64,000 bases of DNA. Source: Oleiphilus messinensis (lineage in GTDB: Bacteria; Pseudomonadota; Gammaproteobacteria; Pseudomonadales; Oleiphilaceae). Numbering within the stretch: the stretch's first letter is position 1; each line of letters begins with the position of its first letter. Under the pieces are notes generated by a model that worked only from the letters and a program-made list of their open reading frames with translations, made no database searches and was not told the DNA's origin. Positions 1 through 9,873 of the stretch are shown here, one piece after another. Made by a program: the position numbers and the translations under genes. The stretch lies in assembly GCF_002162375.1 (NCBI RefSeq), contig NZ_CP021425.1:4791001-4855000 (forward strand), written 5' to 3'.

Positions 1-411
1 CTCCTACCCTCTCAAATCGCGCAACATCTCAACGATGCAGTGCAACAAGAGGTGAACGACCTCTTTCCTGAGCAACGACCTGCAGATCGTTTTATTCCTT
101 TCATGGCTTTACATGAGTTCGAAGCACTACTTTTTAGTGATGCAGAAATACTTTCTTCCGAGCTGAATATAGCGGAAAGGGAGGTAACCGCGGTTTTGGA
201 AGAATGCGGAGAACCCGAAGCGATCAACAACAGCCCAGAAACCGCTCCCTCAAAAAGACTCAATAAATGGTCTCCACACGAAAAGTTCGCCAAAACCACC
301 ACTGGTATCGCCATTGCCCAACAAATTGGTATCCCAAAGATGAGAGAAAAGTGCCCTCTATTTAACACTTGGCTAGAGCAGTTCGAAGCCTTGGTAGGGG
401 TTCCTGCATGA
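1..411 (+). CDS. DUF4276 family protein, C-terminal part (cut by window start)
   Basis: The reading frame is open from the first base, so the gene begins outside the window and only about 136 C-terminal residues are seen. Visible features are an acidic segment with [10 protein letters not shown], a stretch [12 protein letters not shown] and a Lys/Thr-rich end before [10 protein letters not shown]; this pattern is what I know from DUF4276 proteins, which commonly partner AAA ATPases in defence loci. Its stop codon overlaps the start of the helicase-nuclease gene by four bases (ATGA), so the two are translationally coupled. The molecular activity is not established. The family call rests on recalled motifs; the rest of the operon upstream is not visible. 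Confidence 0.6.
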   Translation, partial: LLPSQIAQHLNDAVQQEVNDLFPEQRPADRFIPFMALHEFEALLFSDAEILSSELNIAEREVTAVLEECGEPEAINNSPETAPSKRLNKWSPHEKFAKTTTGIAIAQQIGIPKMREKCPLFNTWLEQFEALVGVPA

Positions 412-3400
412 GATTAAAGTTTAAACATCAAGCTTACCAGGCTGCATCGGTTCAAGCAGTTGTAGACTGCTTTAAAGGCCAGCTACCCAATGATGCTGCT
501 ACGCGATATCGCATCGATCCTGGAAACGTCAAGGATACACAAGCCCTTTTAGATGAGGGTTTTAAGAATGCCGATATTCAGGTGAGTGATCTTCAATTGC
601 TTGAAAACATCCAGCAAATCCAGCGAAAACAAAATTTACCGCAATCTTCCAGCTTGGCGAGCAATAAAGTTTGCAAGCTAAACCTGGATATTGAGATGGA
701 AACTGGTACGGGTAAAACCTACTGTTACATCAAGAGTATATTTGAGCTGAACCGGCAATATGGTTGGAACAAATTCATAATTGTGGTCCCTAGTATTGCG
801 ATACGAGAAGGCGTATACAAGTCACTCGAAATAACGCGTGAGCATTTTCTAGAGGAGTACCACAAGCAGGCCAGGTTCTTTATATACAACTCAAAAAGCT
901 TGCATGAGCTCGAAGGCTTCTCATCGGACGCGGGCATCAACATCATGGTCATTAATGTGCAAGCGTTTAATGCGCGAGGCAAAGACGCACGGAGAATCTA
1001 TGAAGAGTTAGATGACTTCCAATCACGCCGCCCGATTGATGTGATCAAAGCGAATCGTCCGATTATGATTCTGGATGAACCTCAAAAAATGGAAGGCAAG
1101 AAGACCTTAGAGTCTTTCACAGAATTCAATCCATTATTCATGCTCCGTTACTCAGCAACACATGCAACTGAACACAACAAAATTTACCGACTCGATGCGC
1201 TGGATGCCTACAACCAAAAGCTGGTTAAGAAGATCGGTGTTCGTGGTATCACAGCAAAAGGCTTGGCAGGTACCAATGCCTATTTGTTCTTGGAAGGTAT
1301 TGATATCTCAACCAACAAACCACCCGTAGCAAGACTTGAACTCGAAGTTCAACGCAAAAATGGGGATATTGTCCAGGACTTAAGAAAGGTAACCAAAGGC
1401 ACTAACCTTTTTGACTTGTCGGAAGGTTTAAACCAATACCAAGGATTTGTGGTATCCGACATCAATGCAAATACTGATGTAATTACTTTCACTAACGGCG
1501 TCGAGCTGTCAGTAGGCGAAGCGAGCGGTGACATTAACGAGTCGATCATTCGTCGCATCCAAATCCGTGAAGCAATTAAGGCTCATTTCGAAAAAGAGCA
1601 AAAGCTATTCGACCAGGGGATCAAAGTTCTCACACTGTTCTTTATTGATGCAGTTGCGAAGTATCGAGACTATTCCGTTGAAGATGAGAAGGGTGAATAC
1701 GCTCATATATTCGAGGAAGAATACAAGCACATACTTAATGAAGTTTCATCATTGGAAGATACGCCTTATCAACGATACTTAAAGTCGATCCATTTTGATA
1801 AAACCCATAACGGCTACTTCTCAATTGATAAGAAGACTAAGCAGCTGGTTGATCCCAAACTTGGCAAAAAAACGACCGAAGCAGATGATGTCGATGCTTA
1901 CGACCTTATCCTGAAAGACAAAGAAAGATTACTTAGCTTCAGTGAGCCCACCCGCTTTATATTCTCTCACTCAGCCCTTCGTGAAGGTTGGGATAACCCT
2001 AATGTCTTTGTGATTTGTGCGCTAAAACACAGCGATAACACTGTTTCACGAAGACAAGAAGTTGGACGAGGCTTACGTTTAGCGGTGAATCAATATGGAG
2101 AGCGAATTGACCACCCTTCTGTGGTTCACGATGTAAATAGATTGACCGTCGTCGCAAGCGAAGGCTACAAAGATTTTGTATCCGCGCTTCAGAAAGATAT
2201 TGCCTCAACCCTATCTGCTCGGCCTAGAGTTGCGGATGAAAGCTACTTTACAGGTAAGTTACTCGTTACAAATGACGGTAATGTAGAAGTGACGCCACAG
2301 ATGGCAAAACTCATATATCGTTATCTTGCTAAACATGAGTATACGGATCTTGATGACCACATTTCTGAAGAGTATCACCAGGCGAAACGAGAAGGGTCTT
2401 TGGCCACATTACCAGAACCGCTTTCAAACTACGCGGAACAAGTCTTTCAGCTTATCGATAGCGTATACAGCGACGCAGCACTGCCGTCTATGGAAGACGA
2501 GCGTAAAACGAAGACAAATCACCGAAACAACAATTTTCACAAGAAGGAGTTTCAAGAGCTTTGGAACCATATCAACCGAAAAGCGGTGTATACCGTTCAA
2601 TTCAATAGCGACGAACTCGTTGAGAAATCCACCAAATATCTTGATGAAAAGTTGAGAGTTAGAAAGCTTGAATTCACTGTCGAGCGAGGCGAACAAATTG
2701 ATAATGCTTCAATGAAGCAAGTCGCCAGTGGTAACAGTTTCAAAGTCAGTGAGAAAGAAACAGCAGATTACAAGCAATCAATTCACTCGGCTGTTAAGTA
2801 CGATTTGCTAGGCAAGATTGCCGAAGGAACCAAGCTCAAGCGCTCTACAGTCGCGTCGATTCTCAAACAACTTAACAATGCGGTATTCGCTCAATTTCAG
2901 TACAACCCGGAAGACTTCATTAGCCTGGCCATTAAACTTATCAATGAACAAAAGGCGACCGTCATCATCGAACACTTGGCTTACGATACCGTTGCCGACA
3001 AATTTGACGATGCGGAGATTTTCACTGAGAACCAGGCTATCACAGACTTCAGTCGCGCAAGACCTTCACCTAACAGACATGTGTATAATTACGTTATCAC
3101 GGACTCAGGCATCGAAGATAAATTCGTTGATGAATTAGAGGTTAATAAGGACGTTGTCGTCTATGCCAAGCTTCCTCGTGGTTTCTTCATTCCAACGCCT
3201 GTTGGAGACTACAACCCCGACTGGGCAATCGCATTTGAAGAAGACATGGTCAAACACGTTTTCTTCGTAGCAGAAACCAAAGGCTCAATGTCCTCCTTAG
3301 ACCTGAAAGGCGTTGAAAATGCCAAGATAGACTGCGCTAAACGTTTCTTTGAGAAGTTAAATACAGAGCTTGGCGGCAAACCAGTTAAATATGATGTGGT

Positions 3401-3437
3401 TAAGGATTTTGAAAGCCTTAAGACCCTTGTTATGTGA
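408..3437 (+). CDS. Type III restriction enzyme Res-like helicase-nuclease
   Basis: A 1009-residue ATP-dependent helicase fused to a nuclease. Walker A is ETGTGKT near residue 98, the DEAD-like motif is DEPQ near 223, motif III is SATH, and the motif VI region reads [12 protein letters not shown] near 547 after REGWDNPNV. The C-terminus carries a PD-(D/E)xK nuclease: PDW near 938 followed by AETKG near 956, typical of type III Res subunits. I chose the ATG at 408 rather than the upstream TTG at 369 because it overlaps the DUF4276 stop by four bases and starts the conserved [11 protein letters not shown]. In classical systems Res works with a Mod methyltransferase; none is in the window, although it could lie upstream. 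Restriction of foreign DNA is inferred. Confidence 0.85.
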   Translation: MRLKFKHQAYQAASVQAVVDCFKGQLPNDAATRYRIDPGNVKDTQALLDEGFKNADIQVSDLQLLENIQQIQRKQNLPQSSSLASNKVCKLNLDIEMETGTGKTYCYIKSIFELNRQYGWNKFIIVVPSIAIREGVYKSLEITREHFLEEYHKQARFFIYNSKSLHELEGFSSDAGINIMVINVQAFNARGKDARRIYEELDDFQSRRPIDVIKANRPIMILDEPQKMEGKKTLESFTEFNPLFMLRYSATHATEHNKIYRLDALDAYNQKLVKKIGVRGITAKGLAGTNAYLFLEGIDISTNKPPVARLELEVQRKNGDIVQDLRKVTKGTNLFDLSEGLNQYQGFVVSDINANTDVITFTNGVELSVGEASGDINESIIRRIQIREAIKAHFEKEQKLFDQGIKVLTLFFIDAVAKYRDYSVEDEKGEYAHIFEEEYKHILNEVSSLEDTPYQRYLKSIHFDKTHNGYFSIDKKTKQLVDPKLGKKTTEADDVDAYDLILKDKERLLSFSEPTRFIFSHSALREGWDNPNVFVICALKHSDNTVSRRQEVGRGLRLAVNQYGERIDHPSVVHDVNRLTVVASEGYKDFVSALQKDIASTLSARPRVADESYFTGKLLVTNDGNVEVTPQMAKLIYRYLAKHEYTDLDDHISEEYHQAKREGSLATLPEPLSNYAEQVFQLIDSVYSDAALPSMEDERKTKTNHRNNNFHKKEFQELWNHINRKAVYTVQFNSDELVEKSTKYLDEKLRVRKLEFTVERGEQIDNASMKQVASGNSFKVSEKETADYKQSIHSAVKYDLLGKIAEGTKLKRSTVASILKQLNNAVFAQFQYNPEDFISLAIKLINEQKATVIIEHLAYDTVADKFDDAEIFTENQAITDFSRARPSPNRHVYNYVITDSGIEDKFVDELEVNKDVVVYAKLPRGFFIPTPVGDYNPDWAIAFEEDMVKHVFFVAETKGSMSSLDLKGVENAKIDCAKRFFEKLNTELGGKPVKYDVVKDFESLKTLVM

Positions 3438-3446
3438 GAAAAGTAA

Positions 3447-3539
3447 ATGCCTGATATTCCCATGATTACCTACGACCAGCTAATGCAACCTTTGATCAAA
3501 GCCAGACCCCCCATCACAGTTCAATCAAATCAGAATTGA
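3447..3539 (+). pseudogene. Possible truncated start of an Mrr-like gene
   Basis: A 30-codon ORF begins nine bases after the helicase-nuclease stop. Its N-terminus, ITYDQLMQPLIKA, resembles the winged-helix N-terminus common in Mrr restriction proteins (I/V-P-x-Y-x-x-L-M-x-P-L-L). It stops abruptly at a TGA and I see no continuation in another frame, so it looks like a stub left by a deletion downstream of the restriction gene. The resemblance is short, so chance similarity remains possible. Confidence 0.25.
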
Positions 3540-3644
3540 CAATTTCCTCAATAGTCTTTCAATCCGCTAAGGGCTTACTGGAATGTGATGTGTATGATAC
3601 GCTGCCGTATAGAAATTGGCTACTTACTAACAAAAGGAATGCGT

Positions 3645-3812
3645 ATGCTCAACAAGCAAGACCAAAAGCCGAAGGATCGGTACCAAGAAAAACTTATCCC
3701 GACAGAGGACAATTTGAAGGAGCTTGAGCGCTCTTTTGCCAAAGCCCGAGAAGAGGGGATGAAAAAATTTAAGCAGGGTGCCCCATCGCTGTTTGTGGAA
3801 GTAAAAGACTAA
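3645..3812 (+). CDS. Small basic protein of unknown function
   Basis: A 55-residue ORF starting MLNKQDQKPK and ending SLFVEVKD. The ATG at 3645 has AGGA six bases upstream; the ATG at 3639 would be too close to it. The protein is Lys/Glu-rich and predicted helical in the middle (LKELERSFAKAREEGMKKF), with no Cys and no membrane segment. It lies behind the restriction genes with no partner on its strand. I do not recognise a family; it may be real or a remnant of the same decayed region. Confidence 0.4.
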   Translation: MLNKQDQKPKDRYQEKLIPTEDNLKELERSFAKAREEGMKKFKQGAPSLFVEVKD

Positions 3813-3968
3813 AAAATTTTGGAACAAAGGCATGTCCTCATTATGCAAGGACAGGCAGAGCTTTCCCTTCCGACTTAAGAAATACCAACGATAGAGCCTA
3901 TGCATCCAGACATGCAGAACTGACCGAAAAAACTTTAGCAGAGTCTGTCCGACTATCCTCTGCCCTCA

Positions 3969-4346
3969 TCAAGGCAGTTCAGCGATAACCCGCTGTACAA
4001 CGGTGCATACTTCCCGGTAGGATTCCGCTAGCCAATGTTGAATACTTTCTGAATCCAGCCACTGCACAAACCAGATTTTATCCTTTTCTGACCAGCGACA
4101 TTTTTCGGTGAGGACATCTGCTGCGGTTAAACCGGACAAAACGGGCTCGGTTTTGACGCAGCCAGCGCCGGGGTTACTGCTATCTTCACAAGGGTAGTAA
4201 ACAACCGCGACCAATTGCAGAAAATCCTGCAACGTTTTGACATCAGCCAGAATGACTGCGTGGGTCATAAAGTCACCTTTTCCAGCCGCGTTCAGCACTG
4301 GATCGATAGTTACAGATACATGCATACCACTGGGTAATTGGGGCAT
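3969..4346 (-). CDS. Hypothetical protein, 125 aa
   Basis: Starts at ATG with GAGG seven bases upstream. The protein is soluble, rich in Val and Trp, with two Cys close together (YPCEDSSNPGAGCVK) and a C-terminal helical half (WLDSESIQHWLAESYREVCTVVQRVIAEL). No signal peptide or recognisable domain. It is divergent from the CobW-type GTPase gene and shares a 156-base intergenic region with it. Function unknown; coding is supported by the ribosome binding site and the composition. Confidence 0.6.
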   Translation of the reverse strand: MPQLPSGMHVSVTIDPVLNAAGKGDFMTHAVILADVKTLQDFLQLVAVVYYPCEDSSNPGAGCVKTEPVLSGLTAADVLTEKCRWSEKDKIWFVQWLDSESIQHWLAESYREVCTVVQRVIAELP

Positions 4347-4502
4347 AATAACGCCTCACTTGTTTGTAATGACAAATTAGGATCTGTTGACCAGAACGCT
4401 TGAGATGTTGTTTACTATAAACCTCAAAGCGTCAACATATGTCGCCTATTCACTTCAGTTTGCGAGTTCAGAACCCGCCTTACCCACCGAGAACCACTTT
4501 CA

Positions 4503-5585
4503 ATGAAGTTATTTACCCCTGACACCATCCTCGCCACTCAAATTCCAACCAACATCATCACCGGCTTTCTGGGAGCGGGAAAAACCACAACAATACTCCA
4601 TCTGCTTGCCAATAAACCGGCCCACGAAGAATGGGCAGTGTTAGTTAACGAATTCGGGGAAACCGGAATTGATGGCGCTTTGCTCGAACGCACTGGTGTC
4701 AATGTAAGAGAAATACCCGGCGGCTGTATGTGTTGCACCAATGGTCTGCCGATGCAGATCGGCTTGAATTTTCTGCTGGCACGCAAACCTGACCGGCTTA
4801 TTATCGAGCCTTCAGGGCTGGGCCACGCTCGTGAGGTACTGAATATTTTGAGCTCAGAGTTCTACGAAAAAACAGTCAAGCTTGAAGCAACCATTACCCT
4901 GGTAAACCCAGCAAAACTGAGCGACAAGCGCTATCTTGAGCATGATATATTCAGGGATCAGCTAACAATCGCGGATGTTTTGATCGCAAACAAAACAGAC
5001 CTCTGTTCACCGGAGGACAAAGCAGTATTTCAGAAGCAGGCAAATACACAAGACTATCTCGCCACAGACTGGGTAACCGGAGGACAGATTAATCCTGAGT
5101 ATCTGAGTTACCCGAATCGCCTAGCCGAACTTAGACGACACACAGAAAAGATGAAGGATGAAAAGCCACCAGGAGCGGGCCACCACCCCCGACTTTTGAA
5201 TAGCCCACTGCTAAAAAACGAACCACACGCGATGCCAGTGGCCCAATTACCCGAATCACACACCACCGAAATCCAGCGAAGCGAGAATTCTGACGGTACA
5301 TTTTTCAGTTATGGCTGGGTATTTCCTGAATCCACGGTATTGGCAACCCGCTCAATCATGGATTTACTTTACCGTGTACAGCCGCTCAGGGCTAAAGGAC
5401 TCTTGAACACAGAAGAAGGTTTTAAGGTTTTTCAGTGCAGTGATGGTACGGTATCGGTCATGTCGAGTGATCAGGGCAATGATTCGAGAATAGAAATTAT
5501 TCACAACCAGCCCCTCTCAGCGAAAAGCCTGGAAGCTGAACTGTTAGCCAACAGCCAACTACCAGGCCCGAATATCAAGTATTGA
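4503..5585 (+). CDS. CobW/COG0523 family GTPase, probable metallochaperone
   Basis: A 360-residue G3E GTPase. The P-loop GFLGAGKTT lies at residues 21-29, the family CxCC metal site is GCMCC (Cys75, 77, 78), and NKTD, the guanine-specificity motif, is near residue 160. A C-terminal CobW_C-like domain follows a His/Pro-rich linker (GAGHHPRLL). Members of this family deliver zinc or another divalent metal, or insert cobalt in cobalamin synthesis; no cobalamin genes are nearby, so a zinc-type role is more likely but is inference. The gene runs convergently into rapA and the two coding regions overlap by 11 bases. An imperfect inverted repeat upstream (4401-4426) could be a regulator site, but is weak. 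Confidence 0.85.
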   Translation: MKLFTPDTILATQIPTNIITGFLGAGKTTTILHLLANKPAHEEWAVLVNEFGETGIDGALLERTGVNVREIPGGCMCCTNGLPMQIGLNFLLARKPDRLIIEPSGLGHAREVLNILSSEFYEKTVKLEATITLVNPAKLSDKRYLEHDIFRDQLTIADVLIANKTDLCSPEDKAVFQKQANTQDYLATDWVTGGQINPEYLSYPNRLAELRRHTEKMKDEKPPGAGHHPRLLNSPLLKNEPHAMPVAQLPESHTTEIQRSENSDGTFFSYGWVFPESTVLATRSIMDLLYRVQPLRAKGLLNTEEGFKVFQCSDGTVSVMSSDQGNDSRIEIIHNQPLSAKSLEAELLANSQLPGPNIKY

Positions 5586-8412
5586 CGATTAGACGAAGCG
5601 CCTGCAGTTGAACGGCAGAACGACCAATGGCTCGCGCGCCCTGCTCGATGCAACTACGAAAATACTCCACTTCCTCATCTCGGATGGAAGGGTTGATCTT
5701 CTTCAATGCCAGAATTCTTTCCAGTTCTGGCATCATTTTCAACTGCAACGTATTCTGCGCTTGCTCACGAATATCCGGTAGCTGTTTTTCTGCGAATCCG
5801 GTTGCATGCTCAAGCATGGTCTCGATTTCACTCTTCACTTGCTTCAGGAGCGCTTGGCCGGTGGGCTTTTTAACATTGTCACACAGGGTATTCAGCTTGT
5901 CATGAGGTACGACCTGGCTGAGATCCTGGCCGTTAATATCCACCAGCACACGGATTGGCGAAATCGGCAAAAACTGCTCAATCTGGAAGCGTTTCGGTGC
6001 GACACAGTTGATTGTGAAAACCGCTTCGAGCAAGAGTGTCCCGGGCTTGAGCGCTTTAACTGCCATGGTCGCCAATGAGGCGTTACCGAATTCTGAATTC
6101 AGAATCATCTCCATGGATTCAACCACCATGGGGTGTTCCCAACTCACAAATTGCATGTCATCACGACTCAGCGCCTGTTTTCTGGAGTAGGTAATCGTGG
6201 TGCCATCCTCGTCGCTTACGCCAGGGAAATAGCCACTGTGCATATGCTCTGTCGGCCTTAATATGCGGGCATTTTCTGAATGATACTCACAATCAACACC
6301 AAACAAGTTAAAGACATTTTCCATATACTCCTGAAGCTGACTACCCTCTTCTGCATCTTCAATCAAGGCAATTACTTCAGCAGCCTTCTCTTCATTGCAG
6401 GAATGCAGCTCCAGAAGCTTGTCACGACCTTCTTCCTGAGCGGCCAAGGTGCTTTCCGTTTTCGCTGCAGCTTCTTGCAACAGCGCTTCAAATCGCTCAG
6501 AAGGATGACACAGCTCCGCTTCAAGGCGTTCTGCAAATTGCTCGTAGATACTGTATGCCACACCAATGGGGCGGGCGAACAGGTTCATCCCCTCTTTATA
6601 CCAGCGATAGAGATACTGTTGGGAGGTGTTCTCGATGAAGGGGACGTGAATGTTGATATCATGCACCTGACCGATTCGATCCAGACGACCGATGCGTTGT
6701 TCCAACAAGTCAGGATTAAGCGGTAGATCAAACAAGATCAAATGACGGGAAAACTGGAAATTACGGCCTTCACTGCCAATCTCCGAACAAATTAATACCT
6801 GTGCACCATTTTCAGTTTCTGCAAAATACGCACCAGCTCTGTCGCGCTCAATAATCGACATGGATTCAGTGAACGCAGCACTGCGAACACCTTCATACAG
6901 CCGGAGGTGCTGTTCCAATTCTGATGCGGTTGATTCTTTCGCACAAATTACCAGCACTTTCTCCTGGCGGTTTTCTTTGAGAAACTCAGTTAGCCAGGTC
7001 ACTCGAGGATCGATCTTGAGCCAGAACAAATCTTCAATATTACGTTCAGGGGTCAGGCCACTGATACTGAAGCGTTTCATATCCGCCTCGTATAAAGCCG
7101 GACACTTCAGTGCGTGCGTGTGTAATACACGTTCAGGGAAGCCTTTAACGGCTGAACGGGTATTACGGAACAAAACCCGCCCAGTGCCGTGACGATCAAG
7201 CAGCTTCTCGATAATCAGCTCCAGATTCGCCGCCTCGCCCGAAATCAGCTGTTCCGCTTCATCACCCAGGTAATCCCTGAGCACATGAACCAAATCATCC
7301 TCCAGGGGCTCTTTACCTGCCAAACTATCCCGCTCTTGCAGACGTTGGACGACTTCATTCAGCTTTTGGTACCCCGCCTCTTCCGCCTTGAACACTTCCA
7401 GATCATAAAACCGGGACGGATCCAGCAGCCGTAACCGCGCAAAGTGACTCTCCAGACCGATCTGCTCAGGCGTTGCAGTTAACAACAACAAGCCCTCACT
7501 GACCGCAGAAAGTGCTTCCACACATTGATATTCACGACTGGATTGCGTTTCATCCCAGTGCAAATGATGCGCTTCATCGACGATTAACATATCCCAACCC
7601 GCAGCGTTTGCCAGGGCAGATACCTGATCATTTCCAGCCAGGAATGAAAGACTGGTTAATACGAGTTGTTCTGCTTCGAACGGGTTCTCCTGTCCCTCTG
7701 CTTTGATTGCATCAAAACGGGCCTTGTCGAAGATCGAGAATTTAAGATTGAATCGACGCAACATTTCAACGAGCCATTGATGCACAAGACTGTCCGGTAC
7801 GACAATCAACACTCTGGACGCTCGCCCCGTGTGCAGTTGATAATGCAATATCATTCCCGCTTCAATTGTTTTACCGAGCCCGACTTCATCGGCGAGTAAA
7901 ACACGAGGAGCGTGTCGACGAGCCACTTCACTGGCGATGTAAATCTGATGGGGTAAGTGACTAGTACGGGAACCAATCAAGCCTTTCGCATTGGATTGTT
8001 GTAAATCATTTAGCAAATTGAGTGTTTCAACGCGGAGTTGAAAAGGTGCTTTCTTGTTGTAGTGCCCACTGAATAAACGTTGCTGGGGTGCAATCAGCTG
8101 AGTGAAGCAATCCAGTTGCACTTCGCGAATGGTATGGGATTTACCGTATTCATCCGTACCGGTGTATTTCAAAATACCCTGAAACTCTTCAACAGCAGTC
8201 ACCAGTAACTGTCTGTTGTCGGCGGTACGAATCGTGTCGCCCTCGCCATATAAAACCCGGCTCAAAGGAGCATTGTTACTTGCATACACCCGCATTTCGC
8301 CTGCTGCGGGAAAACTGACGGTGACCTGTCTTCCAGTGAATTCTGCGATCATACCCAGACCCAAGTGGGATTCGGTAAGACTGACCCATCGTTGACCAAT
8401 ACTAAATGACAT
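5575..8412 (-). CDS. rapA: RNA polymerase-associated helicase RapA (HepA)
   Basis: SWI2/SNF2-type ATPase that recycles RNA polymerase after transcription. At 945 residues it matches the roughly 968 of E. coli RapA. Visible motifs are DEVGLGKT (Walker A, near 173), DEAHH (motif II, near 277), TATPEQ (motif III) and the C-terminal helicase block ending RIGRLDRIGQ. The N-terminal Tudor-like region (GQRWVSLTESHLGLGMI) is intact. I place the start at the ATG at 8412 (MSFSIGQRW), not at the longer frame start at 8469, because homologues begin there. It faces cobW tail to tail with an 11-base overlap, so neither gene has room for an independent intergenic terminator. Confidence 0.95.
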   Translation of the reverse strand: MSFSIGQRWVSLTESHLGLGMIAEFTGRQVTVSFPAAGEMRVYASNNAPLSRVLYGEGDTIRTADNRQLLVTAVEEFQGILKYTGTDEYGKSHTIREVQLDCFTQLIAPQQRLFSGHYNKKAPFQLRVETLNLLNDLQQSNAKGLIGSRTSHLPHQIYIASEVARRHAPRVLLADEVGLGKTIEAGMILHYQLHTGRASRVLIVVPDSLVHQWLVEMLRRFNLKFSIFDKARFDAIKAEGQENPFEAEQLVLTSLSFLAGNDQVSALANAAGWDMLIVDEAHHLHWDETQSSREYQCVEALSAVSEGLLLLTATPEQIGLESHFARLRLLDPSRFYDLEVFKAEEAGYQKLNEVVQRLQERDSLAGKEPLEDDLVHVLRDYLGDEAEQLISGEAANLELIIEKLLDRHGTGRVLFRNTRSAVKGFPERVLHTHALKCPALYEADMKRFSISGLTPERNIEDLFWLKIDPRVTWLTEFLKENRQEKVLVICAKESTASELEQHLRLYEGVRSAAFTESMSIIERDRAGAYFAETENGAQVLICSEIGSEGRNFQFSRHLILFDLPLNPDLLEQRIGRLDRIGQVHDINIHVPFIENTSQQYLYRWYKEGMNLFARPIGVAYSIYEQFAERLEAELCHPSERFEALLQEAAAKTESTLAAQEEGRDKLLELHSCNEEKAAEVIALIEDAEEGSQLQEYMENVFNLFGVDCEYHSENARILRPTEHMHSGYFPGVSDEDGTTITYSRKQALSRDDMQFVSWEHPMVVESMEMILNSEFGNASLATMAVKALKPGTLLLEAVFTINCVAPKRFQIEQFLPISPIRVLVDINGQDLSQVVPHDKLNTLCDNVKKPTGQALLKQVKSEIETMLEHATGFAEKQLPDIREQAQNTLQLKMMPELERILALKKINPSIRDEEVEYFRSCIEQGARAIGRSAVQLQALRLIVNT

Positions 8413-8693
8413 AGATACAAAAAACCTTCGAACGCTGAGGTGGAGATTTGAGGGCGCGTATTCTAGCACGACCTTCTCAAGCCCAACAGACTATTTACTT
8501 GACAGATTTATGTATTAAAAATACTGCAACTTTCTACAAAACGAGGTAAAAACAGTGCCCTAGTAACCTGATTTAAAATTGAAAAAGGTCGCACACAAAG
8601 ACTACTATACGGAGATTCACGGCCAATTTTGCAGTTACAACGGCACAAAATAATTCACTTTTTTACAATCAGACGATCCTCCACTATTGAACA

Positions 8694-9038
8694 GTGCAAA
8701 CAAATACAAAAGTCAATAATCAAACAGCAAGCACTTGGTGCGTGTACATCATTCGCTGCACCGACGGGAGTCTGTACACAGGCATCACAACGGATATGCC
8801 GAGACGGGTCACCCAGCACTACCGGGGGCAAGGTGCTAAATATTTTCGTAAAACCAAGCCGGCTCAGGTCATATACATGGAAAACAACTTGATTCGTGCA
8901 ACAGCCAGCCAGCGTGAATACCAAATTAAGCAGCTCTCTCGGCAACAAAAACTACAACTGATCAACACCGATGAAAACCAAATAAGCCAATACTGTAATA
9001 TTTTGGAAAAAACCCTCAATCAGCTCAATGCCCCGTAA
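8694..9038 (+). CDS. GIY-YIG nuclease domain protein (YhbQ/UPF0213-like)
   Basis: A 114-residue single-domain protein with the GIY-YIG fold: VYIIRC near residue 17, YTGITTDMPRR with its catalytic Arg, and a conserved Glu in ASQREYQIKQL. The first motif departs from strict GIY, as is common in the stand-alone YhbQ group. The start is GTG at 8694; I see no ATG in frame and the ribosome binding site is weak. E. coli YhbQ has nuclease activity in vitro, but its cellular role is unsettled. It is divergent from rapA with 280 bases between the two starts, and appears to be a single-gene unit. Confidence 0.8.
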   Translation: MQTNTKVNNQTASTWCVYIIRCTDGSLYTGITTDMPRRVTQHYRGQGAKYFRKTKPAQVIYMENNLIRATASQREYQIKQLSRQQKLQLINTDENQISQYCNILEKTLNQLNAP

Positions 9039-9319
9039 CTCCGCCACGGGTCATCCTCACCAGAATGTATACGACTTCACAAAAAGATTCCGAATTTCAA
9101 ATTAGATGAGGGGAACCCGGTTTCGGTAGCGCATATCAATCACAGGATAAACAAGAGACGGCTTCAATTGCATTCTGGCTTGGTTGTATTGCATAAAACC
9201 ACCCTGATACATCGCGCAAAAAAGCTCTGACAATCTTTCACAATTCAAAGCTTTATATGTCGTCCAATGGGTTTATCATTTCAATAATTGGAAACGGAAT
9301 ACACCAAAACGGGGCTGAT

Positions 9320-9748
9320 ATGATCATGGGTACTTTAACTTCACGTTCACCATTGCAGTTAAGTAAGACACAGGCAGAAGCAGATAAAAAAGCAAAAGTA
9401 TACGGTGTAATGATGCCGCTACTTTTTGCGGCGGGCGTCATCATGGGCGTTTTTGGATACGCAACCATTCAGGAAGAAAACGAAGAATACTACAAGATGG
9501 TCGCCAAAGACCTGTCCGTGCAAAAGAACATTTACCAACAAAAGTTCACACTGAGCAAGGATATACTAAGCGTATACGTCGCGCCTGGCATTGAAGCATA
9601 CAAAACGCAACTGACCGACTCGCTGAATCGTCTTTATGCACAGTCTGAACTATCGATTGTAGAAGCTAATACGGACAAAACGATATTGGCATTGCAAGGA
9701 GACACGTTCACCGTCCCTTTTAACTGGCAGCCAGAACAGAGCCTCTGA
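9320..9748 (+). CDS. Single-pass membrane protein of unknown function
   Basis: About 142 residues from the ATG at 9320, which has GGGG about six bases upstream; a second ATG lies two codons later at 9326. The longer frame from 9257 has no supporting binding site. One membrane segment (YGVMMPLLFAAGVIMGVFGYA) follows a Lys-rich cytoplasmic tail, and the rest is a charged, probably periplasmic helix-rich domain rich in Gln and Tyr. I do not recognise the family. It is followed by a perfect hairpin that separates it from the convergent desaturase. Confidence 0.6.
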   Translation: MIMGTLTSRSPLQLSKTQAEADKKAKVYGVMMPLLFAAGVIMGVFGYATIQEENEEYYKMVAKDLSVQKNIYQQKFTLSKDILSVYVAPGIEAYKTQLTDSLNRLYAQSELSIVEANTDKTILALQGDTFTVPFNWQPEQSL

Positions 9749-9788
9749 ACTGGCAACGCAAACTCTGACTCAGTTCGCGCATTGCTGA

Positions 9789-9813
9789 AAACCCGGTAAT
9801 ATCTACCGGGTTT
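9789..9813. terminator. Bidirectional terminator-like hairpin
   Basis: A perfect 10-bp stem (AAACCCGGTA / TACCGGGTTT) with a five-base loop lies between the convergent membrane-protein gene and the desaturase gene. The U-runs are short (three to four) on both strands, so termination strength is uncertain, but position and symmetry suit a shared terminator. Confidence 0.7.
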
Positions 9814-9873
9814 CCTGCGTTCAGGATCACGCCAGAATCGCCCCGCTGGCAAGATCCTGACTGACCTTTCTTT

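Noticed and set aside
6280-6726. 148-codon plus-strand frame inside rapA
   Set aside because: Antisense shadow of the conserved RapA coding sequence.
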